A stretch of 64,000 bases of DNA, taken from contig NZ_RBID01000018.1 of NCBI RefSeq assembly GCF_003633895.1, positions 123,145-187,144 on the forward strand, in the 5' to 3' direction. Shown here piece by piece: positions 28,280 through 37,649 of this stretch; the first letter of the stretch is position 1, and every line of letters begins with the position of its first letter. The position numbers and the translations under genes were made by a program. Source of the DNA: Vogesella indigofera (GTDB lineage: Bacteria > Pseudomonadota > Gammaproteobacteria > Burkholderiales > Chromobacteriaceae). The notes under the pieces were generated by a model. That model saw only the letters and a program-made list of their open reading frames with translations, searched no databases and had not been told where the DNA came from.

Positions 28280-29911
28280 TTACTCCAGACCCTTGCTGGA
28301 CAGGTATTCCTCGTAATCGCCGGTGTAGTAGTCGTAACCGCCCTTGCCGTCCAGCTCCAGGATCTGGGTGGCCAGCGAGCTGACGAACTGGCGGTCGTGC
28401 GACACGAAAATCAGCGTGCCCTTGTACTTTTCCAGCGCCATGTTCAGGGCTTCGATCGACTCCATGTCCATGTGGTTGGTCGGTTCGTCCATGATCATCA
28501 CGTTCGGCTTCTGCAGCAGCAGCTTGCCGTACAGCATGCGGCCCTTTTCACCACCGGACAGCACGCGCACCGCCTTTTCCACATCGTTGCCGCCGAACAG
28601 CAGGCGGCCGAGGGTACCGCGGATCACCTGCTCGTCATCGCCTTCCTGGCCCCACTCGCGCATCCACTCCGTCAGCGTGCGGTCGCTGTCGAACTCGGCC
28701 TCGTGATCCTGGGCAAAGTAGCCGATCTGCGCCTTTTCCGCCCATTTCACCGTGCCGTAATCCGCGGTCAGGCCTTCCGCCAGCACCGGATCGAAGGCGC
28801 CGGCCAGCATTTTCACCAGCGAGGTTTTACCGGCACCGTTAGGGCCGATGATGGCCAGCCGCGCGCCGGCCTCCAGGATGAAGTTCATGTCCTTGAACAG
28901 CACCTTGTTGTCGTAGGCCTTGCTCAGCGACTGCACTTCCACCGCCTGACGGTGCAGCTTGAAGCGCTCGTCCATCTCGAAGCGGATGAACGGGCTCTGG
29001 CGGCTGGAAGGCTTCACTTCCACCATTTCCGACTTCAGCTTGTCGACCTGCTTCAGGCGCGAGGTGGCCTGACGGGCCTTGGACTTGTTGGCGGAGAAGC
29101 GGGCGGCAAATTCCTGCAGGTCCTGGATGCGCTCCTTGGCCTTGGCATTGGAGCTGAGCTGGCGTTCGCGCGCCTGGGTGGAGGCGATCATGTAGTCATC
29201 GTAGCTACCCGGGTAGATACGGATGGTGTTGTAGTCCAGATCCGCCATGTGGGTGCAGACCGAGTTCAGGAAGTGACGGTCGTGCGAGATGATGATCATG
29301 GTGGAGTTGCGCTCGTTCAGCACATGCTCCAGCCAGCGGATGGTGTTGATGTCCAGGTTGTTGGTCGGTTCGTCCAGCAACAGGATGTCCGGATTGGAGA
29401 ACAGCGCCTGCGCCAGCAGCACGCGCAGCTTCCAGCCCGGTGCCACTTCACTCATCGGGCCGAAGTGCTGCTCGGTGGCAATGCCAACCCCCATCAGCAG
29501 TTCGCCGGCACGTGCCTCGGCGGTGTAGCCGTCGTATTCGGCAAACTTGGCTTCCAGTTCGGCCGCGTGCATGTAGTCGTCTTCGGTGGCTTCCAGGTTG
29601 GCGTAGATGGCATCACGCTCGCTCATCGCCGCCCACATCTCGGTGTGCCCCATCATGACCACATCGATCACGCGCTGGTCTTCATAGCCGAACTGGTCCT
29701 GGCGCAACTTACCCAAGCGCAGGCCGTTCTCAATGGCGACTTCGCCACTGGTTTGCTCGAGGTCTCCCCCGAGAATTTTCATGAAAGTCGATTTGCCGGA
29801 ACCGTTGGCGCCGATCAGGCCATAACGGTTGCCTTCACCAAATTTGACGGAAACCTTCTCGAAAAGCGGCTTGGCGCCGAACTGCATGGTAATGTTGCTT
29901 GTCGTAATCAC
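28280..29911 (-). CDS. ybiT: ABC-F family ATPase, YbiT-like
   Basis: 543 residues, second ABC-F protein of the window. [27 protein letters not shown], Walker [10 protein letters not shown] and GPNGAGKTS, Walker [12 protein letters not shown] and [11 protein letters not shown], and an interdomain linker ([17 protein letters not shown]). Length and opening match YbiT rather than Uup, EttA or YheS. It acts at the ribosome. Start is GTG 29911 with AGGA 8 bases upstream. Confidence 0.9.
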   Translation of the reverse strand: MITTSNITMQFGAKPLFEKVSVKFGEGNRYGLIGANGSGKSTFMKILGGDLEQTSGEVAIENGLRLGKLRQDQFGYEDQRVIDVVMMGHTEMWAAMSERDAIYANLEATEDDYMHAAELEAKFAEYDGYTAEARAGELLMGVGIATEQHFGPMSEVAPGWKLRVLLAQALFSNPDILLLDEPTNNLDINTIRWLEHVLNERNSTMIIISHDRHFLNSVCTHMADLDYNTIRIYPGSYDDYMIASTQARERQLSSNAKAKERIQDLQEFAARFSANKSKARQATSRLKQVDKLKSEMVEVKPSSRQSPFIRFEMDERFKLHRQAVEVQSLSKAYDNKVLFKDMNFILEAGARLAIIGPNGAGKTSLVKMLAGAFDPVLAEGLTADYGTVKWAEKAQIGYFAQDHEAEFDSDRTLTEWMREWGQEGDDEQVIRGTLGRLLFGGNDVEKAVRVLSGGEKGRMLYGKLLLQKPNVMIMDEPTNHMDMESIEALNMALEKYKGTLIFVSHDRQFVSSLATQILELDGKGGYDYYTGDYEEYLSSKGLE

Positions 29912-30035
29912 TCGATCATTCCTCAGCCAGTCACTGCATGTACCGGAAAACCCTGCATTTTACCACAAACACCCTCTGCAATCAGGGTGTTGCGGCCGGT
30001 ACATCTTTGCTTTCGCAGCTGCCTCGGAATTCCGC

Positions 30036-30041
30036 TACAAT
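30036..30041 (+). promoter_or_regulatory. Candidate -10 element of dapA-bamC
   Basis: TACAAT about 40 bases before dapA; the -35 is poorly defined (TTTCGC at 30011-30016). Confidence 0.35.
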
Positions 30042-30081
30042 CGAACACCATTTAAACCCTTAACCAGAATAGGCAGATCTT

Positions 30082-30957
30082 ATGCTTACCGGTAGCCTCG
30101 TTGCGCTGGTCACCCCGATGTTCGAGGACGGCCAGGTCGATTTTGAATCGCTGAAACGTCTCGTAGATTTCCACATCGATAACGGTACCGACGGCATCGT
30201 GGCCGTGGGAACCACTGGCGAATCCGCCACCCTGGGCGTGGATGAACATATCAAGGTCGTGGCGGCCGTGGCCCAACACGCCGCCGGCCGCATTACCGTC
30301 ATTGCCGGCACGGGTGGCAACTCCACCAGTGAGGCCATCGAACTGGCGGCCCTCGCCAAGCAGGCCGGCGCCAGCCATTCGCTGTCGGTCGTGCCGTACT
30401 ACAACAAACCAACCCAGGAAGGCATCTACCAGCACTTCCGCAAGATCGCCGAAGCGGTGGAACTGCCGGTCATCCTGTACAACGTGCCGGGCCGTACCGT
30501 GGCCGACATGAGCAACGACACCGTGCTGCGCCTGAGCGAAATCGGCAACATCGTCGGCCTGAAGGACGCTACCGGCGACATCGGCCGCGCCTGCGACCTG
30601 ATCAAGCGCGTGCCGCAAGGCTTCGGCCTCTACTCCGGTGACGATCCGACCGGCATGGCTTTCATGCTGTGCGGCGGCCACGGCGTGATCTCGGTGACCT
30701 CCAACGTGGCTCCCAAGCTGATGAGTGCCATGTGCCAGGCCGCCATCGCCGGCAACGCCGCCGAAGCACGCCGCATCAATGACAAACTGCAAGGCCTGCA
30801 CAAGTTCCTGTTCGCCGAGCCGAACCCGATCCCGGCAAAATGGGCGATGCACCGCCTCGGCCTGATGCCGGCCGGCCTGCGTCTGCCGCTGACCCCGCTC
30901 ACCGCCGCCAGCGCCCCCCTCGTCGAACAAGCGATGCAACAAGCAGAGGTGCTGTAA
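30082..30957 (+). CDS. dapA: 4-hydroxy-tetrahydrodipicolinate synthase
   Basis: Condenses pyruvate with aspartate semialdehyde on the lysine/meso-diaminopimelate route. 291 residues, usual length: GTTGESATL phosphate-binding loop, catalytic Tyr in LYNVPGRT, Schiff-base Lys in GLKDATGDI. It is followed after 3 bases by bamC, the same pairing as in E. coli. Confidence 0.98.
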   Translation: MLTGSLVALVTPMFEDGQVDFESLKRLVDFHIDNGTDGIVAVGTTGESATLGVDEHIKVVAAVAQHAAGRITVIAGTGGNSTSEAIELAALAKQAGASHSLSVVPYYNKPTQEGIYQHFRKIAEAVELPVILYNVPGRTVADMSNDTVLRLSEIGNIVGLKDATGDIGRACDLIKRVPQGFGLYSGDDPTGMAFMLCGGHGVISVTSNVAPKLMSAMCQAAIAGNAAEARRINDKLQGLHKFLFAEPNPIPAKWAMHRLGLMPAGLRLPLTPLTAASAPLVEQAMQQAEVL

Positions 30958-30960
30958 CCC

Positions 30961-32112
30961 GTGAATGCCATGATGAAAAAAGCCCTGCTCACCGGTGTCG
31001 TCTCCTCGGCACTGATCTCCGGCTGCGCCAGCAGCGGCCCGGACAGCGCCATCGCCTACAAGTCCGATGCCCCTGCAGCCAAACGCTCGCTGGAAGTACC
31101 ACCGGACCTGAGCGCACCGCAACAGCAAGACCGCTACCCGCTGCCGGTGGTCAACAGCAACGGCAACAGCACCGCCCCCGCCGATGTCGCCCTCAACAAC
31201 AAGGTTGCGGCCAACGTGGTGGTCAGCGCCGACCAGAAAGCCAAGGCGCAGATCGAACGCGCCGGCAGCCAGCGCTGGATCAGCGTGGAAGGCAAGAGCC
31301 CGGCCCAAGTCTGGCCACTGCTGAAGGCCTTCTGGCAGGATAACGGCTTCGTGATCCAGACCGAAGAACCGGATGTCGGCCTGATGGAAACCGACTGGGC
31401 GGAAAACCGCGCCAAGCTGGGTCGCGACCCGGTGCGCAACCTGCTGGAAAACATCGGTCTGGGCTCGGTACTGTCGACCCCGGAACGTGACCGCTTCCGC
31501 ATCCGCGTCGAACAGTCCGCCACCGGCACCGACGTGTTCTTCACCCATCGCGGCATGTACGAGATCTACATCAACGAAGCGAAGGATGCCACCCGCTGGC
31601 AGCCGCGTCCGGCCGATCCGGAACTGGAAGCGGTGTTCCTGTCGCGCTTCCTGGTCCGTCTTGGCGTGGATGAAGCCACCGTCGCACAGAACGCCCGCAA
31701 GCTGGAGGCCAGCGCCAATCCTGTCGCCAGCAGCAAGGTTCGCAGCGAAGGCGGCGACATCATTCTTGCCGACAGCTTCGAGCGCAGCTGGCGCCGCGTC
31801 GGTCTGGCACTGGAACGCCAGGGCCTGGCCATCGTCGACCGCGACCGCTCGATGGGCGTCTACTTCGTCAGCCCGGTGCAGGACGAGGCACTGAAGGCGA
31901 CCGAGAACAGCAGCGGCGGCATCTTGTCTTCGCTGGCTTTCTGGCAGGACAAGGAAAAAGCAGCCGAGCCGCTACGCGAGCAACTGCGCATCGAACTGAA
32001 GCCGGCCGATGCGGAGCAGACCCGGATCAGCATCCGCAACAGCCAGGGCACGCCACTGTCGGCCAAGCAGCTGCAGGCGCTGCAGCAGAAACTGCTCAAC
32101 GAACTGCAGTAA
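30961..32112 (+). CDS. bamC: Outer membrane assembly lipoprotein BamC
   Basis: 383 residues from GTG 30961 (GAGGT 10 bases upstream); ATG 30970 is possible. Lipoprotein signal with lipobox LISG-Cys22, an unstructured N-terminal stretch that in E. coli binds BamD (KRSLEVPPDLSAPQQQDRY is its conserved signature in part), then two helix-grip domains (about 95-210 and 260-380). Part of the BAM complex inserting outer membrane beta-barrels. It contains a partial copy of the window-wide repeat (TTGCGGCCAACG). Confidence 0.92.
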   Translation: MNAMMKKALLTGVVSSALISGCASSGPDSAIAYKSDAPAAKRSLEVPPDLSAPQQQDRYPLPVVNSNGNSTAPADVALNNKVAANVVVSADQKAKAQIERAGSQRWISVEGKSPAQVWPLLKAFWQDNGFVIQTEEPDVGLMETDWAENRAKLGRDPVRNLLENIGLGSVLSTPERDRFRIRVEQSATGTDVFFTHRGMYEIYINEAKDATRWQPRPADPELEAVFLSRFLVRLGVDEATVAQNARKLEASANPVASSKVRSEGGDIILADSFERSWRRVGLALERQGLAIVDRDRSMGVYFVSPVQDEALKATENSSGGILSSLAFWQDKEKAAEPLREQLRIELKPADAEQTRISIRNSQGTPLSAKQLQALQQKLLNELQ

Positions 32113-32133
32113 GCCCCACCCGGCAAGCAAAAA

Positions 32134-32155
32134 GCCCGCGATCGCGGGCTTTTTT
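32134..32155 (+). terminator. Intrinsic terminator after dapA-bamC
   Basis: GCCCGCG-AT-CGCGGGC with A5 before and T6 after. Confidence 0.9.
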
Positions 32156-32192
32156 CATGCCTGCCAACAGCACAGCAGCTGGCGACAGGCGT

Positions 32193-32222
32193 AAAAAAAC
32201 CGGCGCTAGCGCCGGTTTTTCT
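32193..32222 (-). terminator. Terminator of the small lipoprotein gene
   Basis: ACCGGCGCTAGCGCCGGT palindrome flanked by A7 and T5; bidirectional, ends the minus-strand lipoprotein transcript 14 bases after its stop. Confidence 0.88.
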
Positions 32223-32235
32223 TGCCAACTCAGAA

Positions 32236-32430
32236 TTACTGAGCAGCGGAAGCAGCTGGAGCGGACGCGTCAGCAGCGGAAGCGTCAACTGCAGGAGCGG
32301 AAGCTTCAACAACTTCAGGAGCGGAAGCTTCAACAGCTGGAGCGGAAGCTTCAACTGGAGCCTCTTCTTTTTTGCCGCAAGCGGACAGAGCAACGGCCAG
32401 CAGGGCAGCAACGAGGAGCGACTGTTTCAT
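32236..32430 (-). CDS. Small Ala-rich lipoprotein with degenerate EASAP repeats
   Basis: 64 residues. Lipoprotein signal MKQSLLVAALLAVALSAC with lipobox ALSA-Cys18, then Gly-Lys-Lys-Glu-Glu and four to five degenerate copies of a VEASAP(A/E)V unit up to the C-terminus; only Ala, Ser, Pro, Val, Glu and Asp are used. Start ATG 32430 has AAAGG 9 bases upstream. The low-complexity acidic tail suggests a spacer or flexible tether in the periplasm. No family assigned. Flanked by two terminators. Confidence 0.75.
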   Translation of the reverse strand: MKQSLLVAALLAVALSACGKKEEAPVEASAPAVEASAPEVVEASAPAVDASAADASAPAASAAQ

Positions 32431-32693
32431 TTGTAAATACCTTTGAAAGCGAGTGTTGAACAAGACGTTTAAACTACTACTTTCTCAAGCAAGAAAAGTG
32501 TGATGAGGAAGTAGTGCAGATTTAATCAGTGCGCGAATTGTAGCATGAAAAAATTTGCTGAAAAGGGGGTAAACAATAATTTATTGCGAATATCGGACAT
32601 GATTCTGCGGCAATGCAACAACAGAATAATTTAGGGTCAAAACAATATACGCACCCCATCCGTCATCCGCAACATTGTAGACAATGTCCTTTT

Positions 32694-33821
32694 TCAGTTT
32701 TCGCCGGCCGGCTGCCACCAGCCGGCAAGGTAACCCTCTAATAATAAAGGCATCATTGACGGCGACAGCTGCTGCGGCGACATACGGCGCCGGTTGGCCA
32801 ACTGTTGCCACGCCGCGACATCGTCCGCCAGCACCGGCAGAGCTTCTCCGTTGCAGTACAGCATGTCATCGGCGTAAAGAATCAGCGTCTTCAGATCCAG
32901 CTCCACCCCTGTTGCCGCCACCGCAGCAGCGAACTCGTCTTCGTCCAGCTCTTCTTCCGGCGCCTCGTAGAACACGTGCGGCTTCGGCTCCGTCAGGTAA
33001 TGGCCGAGAAAATCGGTCACCGTGTGGCGATCCCAGCTGATCCGCGACAGGATGCGGCCAACCTGCTCCACCATGCTGTCGTCCAGCCGTGCCGGCTCCT
33101 GCGGCGGCCGCAGCTCGGGGTCGGCATATCTGCCATCAATACAAATTCTGTCCTGCAGGTAAACAAGGAATTCTGTCGCCAACTCCTGCGCGGATGGCGC
33201 CCTGAAGCCGATCGAGTAAGTCATGCCCGGTTCCAGCGCCACGCCGTAATGGGCGTAGCGCGGCGGCAGGTACAGCATGTCGCCATGCTCCAGCACGAAC
33301 TCCTCTTCCATGCGGAAGTCCTTCAGCACCTTGATCGGCGCATCCTCGATGAAGGCCTCGTCCTGCTGCGAGGAGATCTGCCAGTGCTTGCGACCGCCAA
33401 CCTGCAGCAGGAACACGTCGTAGGAATCGAAATGCGGGCCGACGGTACCGCCGGGCGGCGCATAGCTGATCATCAGGTCGTCCAGCCGGGCATAGGGCAT
33501 GAAATCGAAACGCCACAGGATGTCGGCAATATGCGGCAGGTGATGGTTGACGTTCTGCACCAGGATGGTCCAGTCGCTTTCCGGCAGGCGCCGCAGGCGG
33601 CCGGGGCGGAACGGGCCACGCTCCAGCGACCACTTGCCCTGCTTGAACTCGATCAGCCGCGACTCGACATCCTCGCTGCGCGACAGCTCGGTCAGCCATG
33701 CCAGATCAACCGGCGCCCCGACATCGGTCAGCGCGCCGCGGATCAGCAGCGGCTTCTTGTGCCAGTAGTCCTGCAAAAAGGTTTCGGCAGTCATGCCGCC
33801 CAACAGATCAATCGCTTTCAT
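32694..33821 (-). CDS. roxA: Ribosomal protein L16 arginine hydroxylase, cupin/JmjC type
   Basis: 375 residues. Fe(II)/2-oxoglutarate oxygenase of the YcfD family: HKKPLLIRGAL, iron ligands HFD in GPHFDSYDVFLLQVGGRKHW and a later His in LPPRYAHYGVAL, then a dimerisation/winged-helix C-terminal part. It hydroxylates an arginine of L16 in E. coli. ATG 33821 (MKAIDLLGG) is preferred; ATG 33842 is possible. A 230-base AT-rich gap downstream (32464-32693) shows no gene. Confidence 0.9.
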   Translation of the reverse strand: MKAIDLLGGMTAETFLQDYWHKKPLLIRGALTDVGAPVDLAWLTELSRSEDVESRLIEFKQGKWSLERGPFRPGRLRRLPESDWTILVQNVNHHLPHIADILWRFDFMPYARLDDLMISYAPPGGTVGPHFDSYDVFLLQVGGRKHWQISSQQDEAFIEDAPIKVLKDFRMEEEFVLEHGDMLYLPPRYAHYGVALEPGMTYSIGFRAPSAQELATEFLVYLQDRICIDGRYADPELRPPQEPARLDDSMVEQVGRILSRISWDRHTVTDFLGHYLTEPKPHVFYEAPEEELDEDEFAAAVAATGVELDLKTLILYADDMLYCNGEALPVLADDVAAWQQLANRRRMSPQQLSPSMMPLLLEGYLAGWWQPAGEN

Positions 33822-33949
33822 GTCAGAATCTCGTTGTGCCATCTGGCAATGGTTTACAATAGGGGATGCCGATTATGGCCCCTCATGCCGGCAGCGCCCG
33901 GCTCTGGGTCAAACATCGTTATCATTCTTTATCTTTACGGTACCGCCAC

Positions 33950-34429
33950 ATGCAAATCGTCAAAAACTCCGTTGTCACCATCCACTACGAAATGTACGAC
34001 GCTGACAACAACCTGCTCGACAAGACGGAAGAGCCGATCGCCTACCTGCATGGCGGCTACGATGGCATTTTCCCGATGGTGGAAGAAGCGCTGCACGGCA
34101 AGAACGTGGGCGAGTCCATCACCGTCACCATGACACCTGACGACGCATTTGGCGAACCGGAAGAAGAGCTGGTCCGTGTCGAGCCGCTGGACGTGCTGCC
34201 GGAAGAAGTCGAAGTCGGCATGATGTTCGAAGCCGACGATCCGGAAACCGGCGACGTGATCCTGTTCCGCGTGACCGACGTTGCCGACGGCAAGGCGGTA
34301 CTGGATGGCAACCACCCGCTGGCCGGCCTGACCATCCGCTTCGTTGCCACCGTGGCCGAAGTACGCCCGGCATCGGCGGAAGAAGTGGCCCACGGCCACG
34401 CCCACGGCGAGCACGGTCACCACCACTAA
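33950..34429 (+). CDS. slyD: FKBP-type peptidyl-prolyl isomerase SlyD
   Basis: 159 residues: split FKBP domain (MQIVKNSVVTIHYEMYDAD, LHGGYDGIFPMVEEALHGKNVGE) with the inserted IF chaperone domain (about 70-125), and a His-rich metal-binding tail HGHAHGEHGHHH. A cytoplasmic folding helper that also delivers nickel in other bacteria; the short His tail suggests weaker metal storage than E. coli SlyD. Divergent from roxA. Confidence 0.95.
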   Translation: MQIVKNSVVTIHYEMYDADNNLLDKTEEPIAYLHGGYDGIFPMVEEALHGKNVGESITVTMTPDDAFGEPEEELVRVEPLDVLPEEVEVGMMFEADDPETGDVILFRVTDVADGKAVLDGNHPLAGLTIRFVATVAEVRPASAEEVAHGHAHGEHGHHH

Positions 34430-34453
34430 GCCGTTGCTGACGTACACGACAAA

Positions 34454-34475
34454 ACGGGGCTCAGGCTCCGTTTTT
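34454..34475 (+). terminator. Terminator after slyD
   Basis: ACGGGGC-TCAG-GCTCCGT (one G-U pair) followed by T5. Confidence 0.75.
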
Positions 34476-35186
34476 CATTGGCCGCAGCAACTGCAATGCG
34501 GCCAGCAATGCCAACAGATTGAACAGCACGTAGGCCTCGTTCGGTGGCTGGCGCCACAGTTTCCAGCCACTATACAGCAGCAGCACCAGTCCCAGTCCGC
34601 GCAACAGCTGCGGCGTCCATGTCCGCGGCCAGGCCGGCCACTGCCGTCGCACGCAAACCCGTGCAATGACCCAGCCCAATGCGGCGCCGACCAGCACATC
34701 CAGCGGCCAGTGCACGCCGATGGCGATACGCGACCAGCACACCAGCAATACCAGGGCCATCAGCCCCGCCTGCCACCACCAGCGCCGCCCCTGCGCCAGC
34801 ACCCCGGCCAGCAGCGCGCTGGCCATGGCATGGCCGGAGGGAAAGGCACCGTTGGCCGGCAGCACATCCAGCAACTGCACGCTGCCCGCCGGCAACACCA
34901 GAAACGGACGCGGCACGGCGAACGCCGCCTTGAGCAAGATGGCGCTAGCAATACCAAGCAGCACCGCCGCCACCAGCGCCGGCAACAGTTGCGGGCGCCG
35001 CTGCACCAGCAGTAGCAAGGCGGCGATCACCAGCGACCACTCACCGAGCATGCTGAGCAAACGCCATAGCGGCGCCGGCAACACCGCGCCGGCGTGGTGC
35101 AACTGCAAAAACAGCGCCTGGTTGCCGCCACTCAGCAATAGCAGCAGCGCCAACAGTGTGCATGTGGCGACAAAGCCGCGACTCAC
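34461..35186 (-). CDS. PAP2-family membrane phosphatase
   Basis: 241 residues, about six membrane helices, with the three PAP2 motifs: KAAFAVPRP, PSGHA and SRIAIGVHWPLD. Expected to dephosphorylate a lipid pyrophosphate or phosphatidate, for example undecaprenyl pyrophosphate, at the periplasmic face. GTG 35186 overlaps the prmC stop as GTGA, so it is translationally coupled to prmC. Confidence 0.88.
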   Translation of the reverse strand: MSRGFVATCTLLALLLLLSGGNQALFLQLHHAGAVLPAPLWRLLSMLGEWSLVIAALLLLVQRRPQLLPALVAAVLLGIASAILLKAAFAVPRPFLVLPAGSVQLLDVLPANGAFPSGHAMASALLAGVLAQGRRWWWQAGLMALVLLVCWSRIAIGVHWPLDVLVGAALGWVIARVCVRRQWPAWPRTWTPQLLRGLGLVLLLYSGWKLWRQPPNEAYVLFNLLALLAALQLLRPMKNGA

Positions 35187-35998
35187 GCGCGGCAGCCCAG
35201 CGTCACACGATCATTGCCAGCCAGATCCGGCAACGTCGCCACCTGCTGCAGCCCGGCAGCGGCAAACAGTGCACGGCAGGCCGCACCCTGGTCGTAGCCA
35301 TGCTCCACCAGCAGCCAGCCGCCGGCGACCAGCCGCGCCGGTGCCTGCGCCGCAATCTCGCGCAGGCAATCGAGGCCGTCGTTGCCGTCGGTCAGCGCCA
35401 TGCGCGGCTCGAAACGGACATCGCCCTCGTCCAGATGGTGATCCTGTGCATCGATATACGGCGGATTGCTGACGATGGCATCGAACACCGCATCCGCCGG
35501 CAGCGGCGCCAGCCAGCTGCCCAGATGGAAGCTGACTGTGGCGCCAAGGTTGGCCGCATTGTGCTGCGCCACCGCCAGCGCCGCCGGCGACAGGTCCACA
35601 GCACTGACTTGCCACTGCGGCGCCTCCAGAGCCAGCGTCACCGCGATGGCGCCACTGCCGGTACCGAGATCGACTACCCGCGCACGACGGTTGCGGCCAA
35701 CCTTGTGCAGTGCCGCGTCGACCAGGTGTTCGGTTTCCGGGCGCGGGATCAGCACCGCCGGGCTGACGCTGAACGGGCGGCCGTAGAACTCGCGTTCGCC
35801 GAGCAGGTAGGCCACCGGCTCGCCGGCCAGCCGCCGCTGCGCCAGCGCGGCAAACGCCTGCCACTGCTGCGCGGTCAGCTCATCGGGGGCGAACGACACC
35901 AGCTCGGCGTGACTGAAACCGGTCACCGCCGACAGCAACAACCGCGCCTCCAGGCGGGGCAGTTCGAAATGGCGCAAGGCCTCGTTGATCGTCTTCAT
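35183..35998 (-). CDS. prmC: Peptide chain release factor glutamine methyltransferase
   Basis: Methylates the Gln of the GGQ motif in release factors. 271 residues: N-terminal helical bundle, RPETEHLVD, SAM-binding VVDLGTGSGAIAVTLA, catalytic SNPPYI. It lies 3 bases after mgtE and overlaps the PAP2 gene. Two copies of the window-wide repeat lie inside it, one read as Val-Gly-Arg and one as Ala-Ala-Asn-Leu. prfA is not adjacent. Confidence 0.96.
   Translation of the reverse strand: MKTINEALRHFELPRLEARLLLSAVTGFSHAELVSFAPDELTAQQWQAFAALAQRRLAGEPVAYLLGEREFYGRPFSVSPAVLIPRPETEHLVDAALHKVGRNRRARVVDLGTGSGAIAVTLALEAPQWQVSAVDLSPAALAVAQHNAANLGATVSFHLGSWLAPLPADAVFDAIVSNPPYIDAQDHHLDEGDVRFEPRMALTDGNDGLDCLREIAAQAPARLVAGGWLLVEHGYDQGAACRALFAAAGLQQVATLPDLAGNDRVTLGCRA
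35546..35559 (+). repeat. Uptake-sequence-like 14-mer, 13/14
   Basis: AAGGTTGGCCGCAT in prmC, read Asn-Ala-Ala-Asn-Leu-Gly. Confidence 0.8.
35691..35704 (-). repeat. Uptake-sequence-like 14-mer, exact
   Basis: In prmC, read Lys-Val-Gly-Arg-Asn; 145 bases from the previous copy and opposite in direction. Confidence 0.9.
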
Positions 35999-36001
35999 GG
36001 T

Positions 36002-37444
36002 CTAGAGCAGGAACAGGCTGGCGAGGCCGAGAAAAATGAAAAAGCCGCCGGAATCGGTACAGGCGGTAATCAGCACGCTGGAGCCGACCGCCGGATCCTT
36101 GCCGAAACGCTCCATCATGGTCGGGATCAGCACCCCCATCGACGCCGCCAGCATCAGGTTGAGGGTGGTGGCCGCCAGCATCACCAGCCCCAGCGAGAAA
36201 TTGCCGTACAGCAGCCACGCCAGCACGCCCAGCGCCGAGCCCCACACCAGGCCGTTGATGACGCTGACGCCCAGCTCCTTGCGCCACAGGCGCTGCGCCT
36301 GCCCCGGCTGCAACTGCCCCATCGCCAGCGCCCGCACGATCATGGTGATGGTCTGGTTGCCGGAGTTGCCGCCGATGCCGGCGACGATCGGCATCAGCGC
36401 CGCCAGCGCCACCAGCCTCTCGATCGAGCCTTCGAAAGCGCCGATCACGCGGCTGGCAACGAAGGCGGTACACAGGTTGATCGCCAGCCACGCCCAGCGG
36501 TTTTTCACCGAATCGATCACCGGCGCGAACAGGTCTTCCTCTTCCTTCAGGCCGGCGAGGTTCAACGCCTCGGTCTCCGACTCCTCGCGGATCACATCCA
36601 CCATCTCGTCGACGGTGAGGCGGCCGACCAGCACGCCGTGCTCATCGACCACCGGCGCGGTCACCAGGTCATAGCGCTCGAACGCCAGTGCGGCATCGGC
36701 GGCGTCCTCGTCGGGATGGAAGCTGACCACCTCGGTCGCCATCACCTCCTCCACCAGCCGCTCCGGATCGCACACCAGCAGGCGGCGCACCGGCAGCACG
36801 CCCTTGAGCACGCCGTCTTCGTCGACCACGAAAATCTTGTCGGTCTGGCTCGGCAATTCGTCGAAGCGGCGCAGGTAGCGCAGCACCACTTCGCAGCTGA
36901 CGTCCGGGCGGATCTTGACCAGCTCGTAGTCCATCAGCGCGCCGACCTGTCCCTCTTCATAGGATAGTGCCGATTGCAGCTGCTGGCGCTCTTCTTCGTC
37001 GAGGCCGCCCATCACCTCGTACACCACCTGCCGCGGCAGGTCCGGTGCTAGGTCGGCGAGGTCGTCGGCGTCCAGCTGTTCGGCGGCGGCGACCAGCTCG
37101 TGCTGCTCCATCGACTCGATCAGCGATTCGCGTACCGCGTCGGACACTTCCAGCAGGATTTCGCCTTCATCCTCGCTGTCGACCAGATCCCACACCAGCA
37201 GGCGGTCGTCCAGCGGCAGGGCTTCGAGGATGTAGGCGATATCCGCCGGGTGCAACGATTCGAGCTTGTGTTCCAGCTCGACCAGGTTCTGCTTGTGGAC
37301 GAGCGATTCCACCAGGTCATGCTTGGGCATGTCCTGGCGATGTACGAGGTCCTCGACCAGTCGCTGGCGCTCGATGAGGCGCTGTACCTGGTTGAGGTTA
37401 TCCTGCAGACGATCGGTTGGTTGTTTTTTGTCGATAACCGTCAT
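36002..37444 (-). CDS. mgtE: Magnesium transporter MgtE
   Basis: 480 residues: N domain (helical superhelix, about 35-150; LHPADIAYILEALP), two CBS domains (about 150-285), a plug helix and five membrane helices with the ion-path Asp in PTMMERFGKDPAVGSSVLITACTDSGGFFIFLG (split). Cytoplasmic magnesium binding to the N/CBS domains closes the channel. ATG 37444 has AGGAG 8 bases upstream. First gene of mgtE-prmC-PAP2; a long leader precedes it. Confidence 0.95.
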   Translation of the reverse strand: MTVIDKKQPTDRLQDNLNQVQRLIERQRLVEDLVHRQDMPKHDLVESLVHKQNLVELEHKLESLHPADIAYILEALPLDDRLLVWDLVDSEDEGEILLEVSDAVRESLIESMEQHELVAAAEQLDADDLADLAPDLPRQVVYEVMGGLDEEERQQLQSALSYEEGQVGALMDYELVKIRPDVSCEVVLRYLRRFDELPSQTDKIFVVDEDGVLKGVLPVRRLLVCDPERLVEEVMATEVVSFHPDEDAADAALAFERYDLVTAPVVDEHGVLVGRLTVDEMVDVIREESETEALNLAGLKEEEDLFAPVIDSVKNRWAWLAINLCTAFVASRVIGAFEGSIERLVALAALMPIVAGIGGNSGNQTITMIVRALAMGQLQPGQAQRLWRKELGVSVINGLVWGSALGVLAWLLYGNFSLGLVMLAATTLNLMLAASMGVLIPTMMERFGKDPAVGSSVLITACTDSGGFFIFLGLASLFLL

Positions 37445-37595
37445 GCACGTCTCCTGCCGCCCGTGGCGGAGCGAGTGCAATCCGGTAACAGGCGGGGTTA
37501 TTGACTAGCCAAAAAGGTAGTGGTGGTTATGAGATAACTGGGTAAGTCCATGCGTTTCAGCTGCGCGTATCGCAGCGATCACGAAAGAAGCCGAA

Positions 37596-37604
37596 ATTGT
37601 AGCA
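37596..37604 (-). promoter_or_regulatory. Extended -10 promoter of mgtE
   Basis: TGCTACAAT on the minus strand (TGn plus TACAAT). The start near 37589 would give a leader of about 145 bases before mgtE, with an inverted repeat CTGCG...CGCAG. No M-box signature recognised. Confidence 0.45.
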
Positions 37605-37629
37605 TGCGAATGTGACAGCCAGCCACCGC

Positions 37630-37643
37630 GACGGCCGGCCGTC
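37630..37643 (-). terminator. Palindromic hairpin after mtgA
   Basis: GACGGCCGGCCGTC perfect palindrome just after the mtgA stop, no T run. Confidence 0.4.
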
Positions 37644-37649
37644 ACCGGC

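Noticed and set aside
32672..32691. ACATTGT-AG-ACAATGT plus T5 as a terminator near roxA
   Set aside because: The stem is AT-rich and the T run faces the wrong strand for roxA; no plus-strand gene ends there.
37445..37589. Known magnesium riboswitch (M-box) before mgtE
   Set aside because: No M-box core recognised; kept only as an unexplained long leader.
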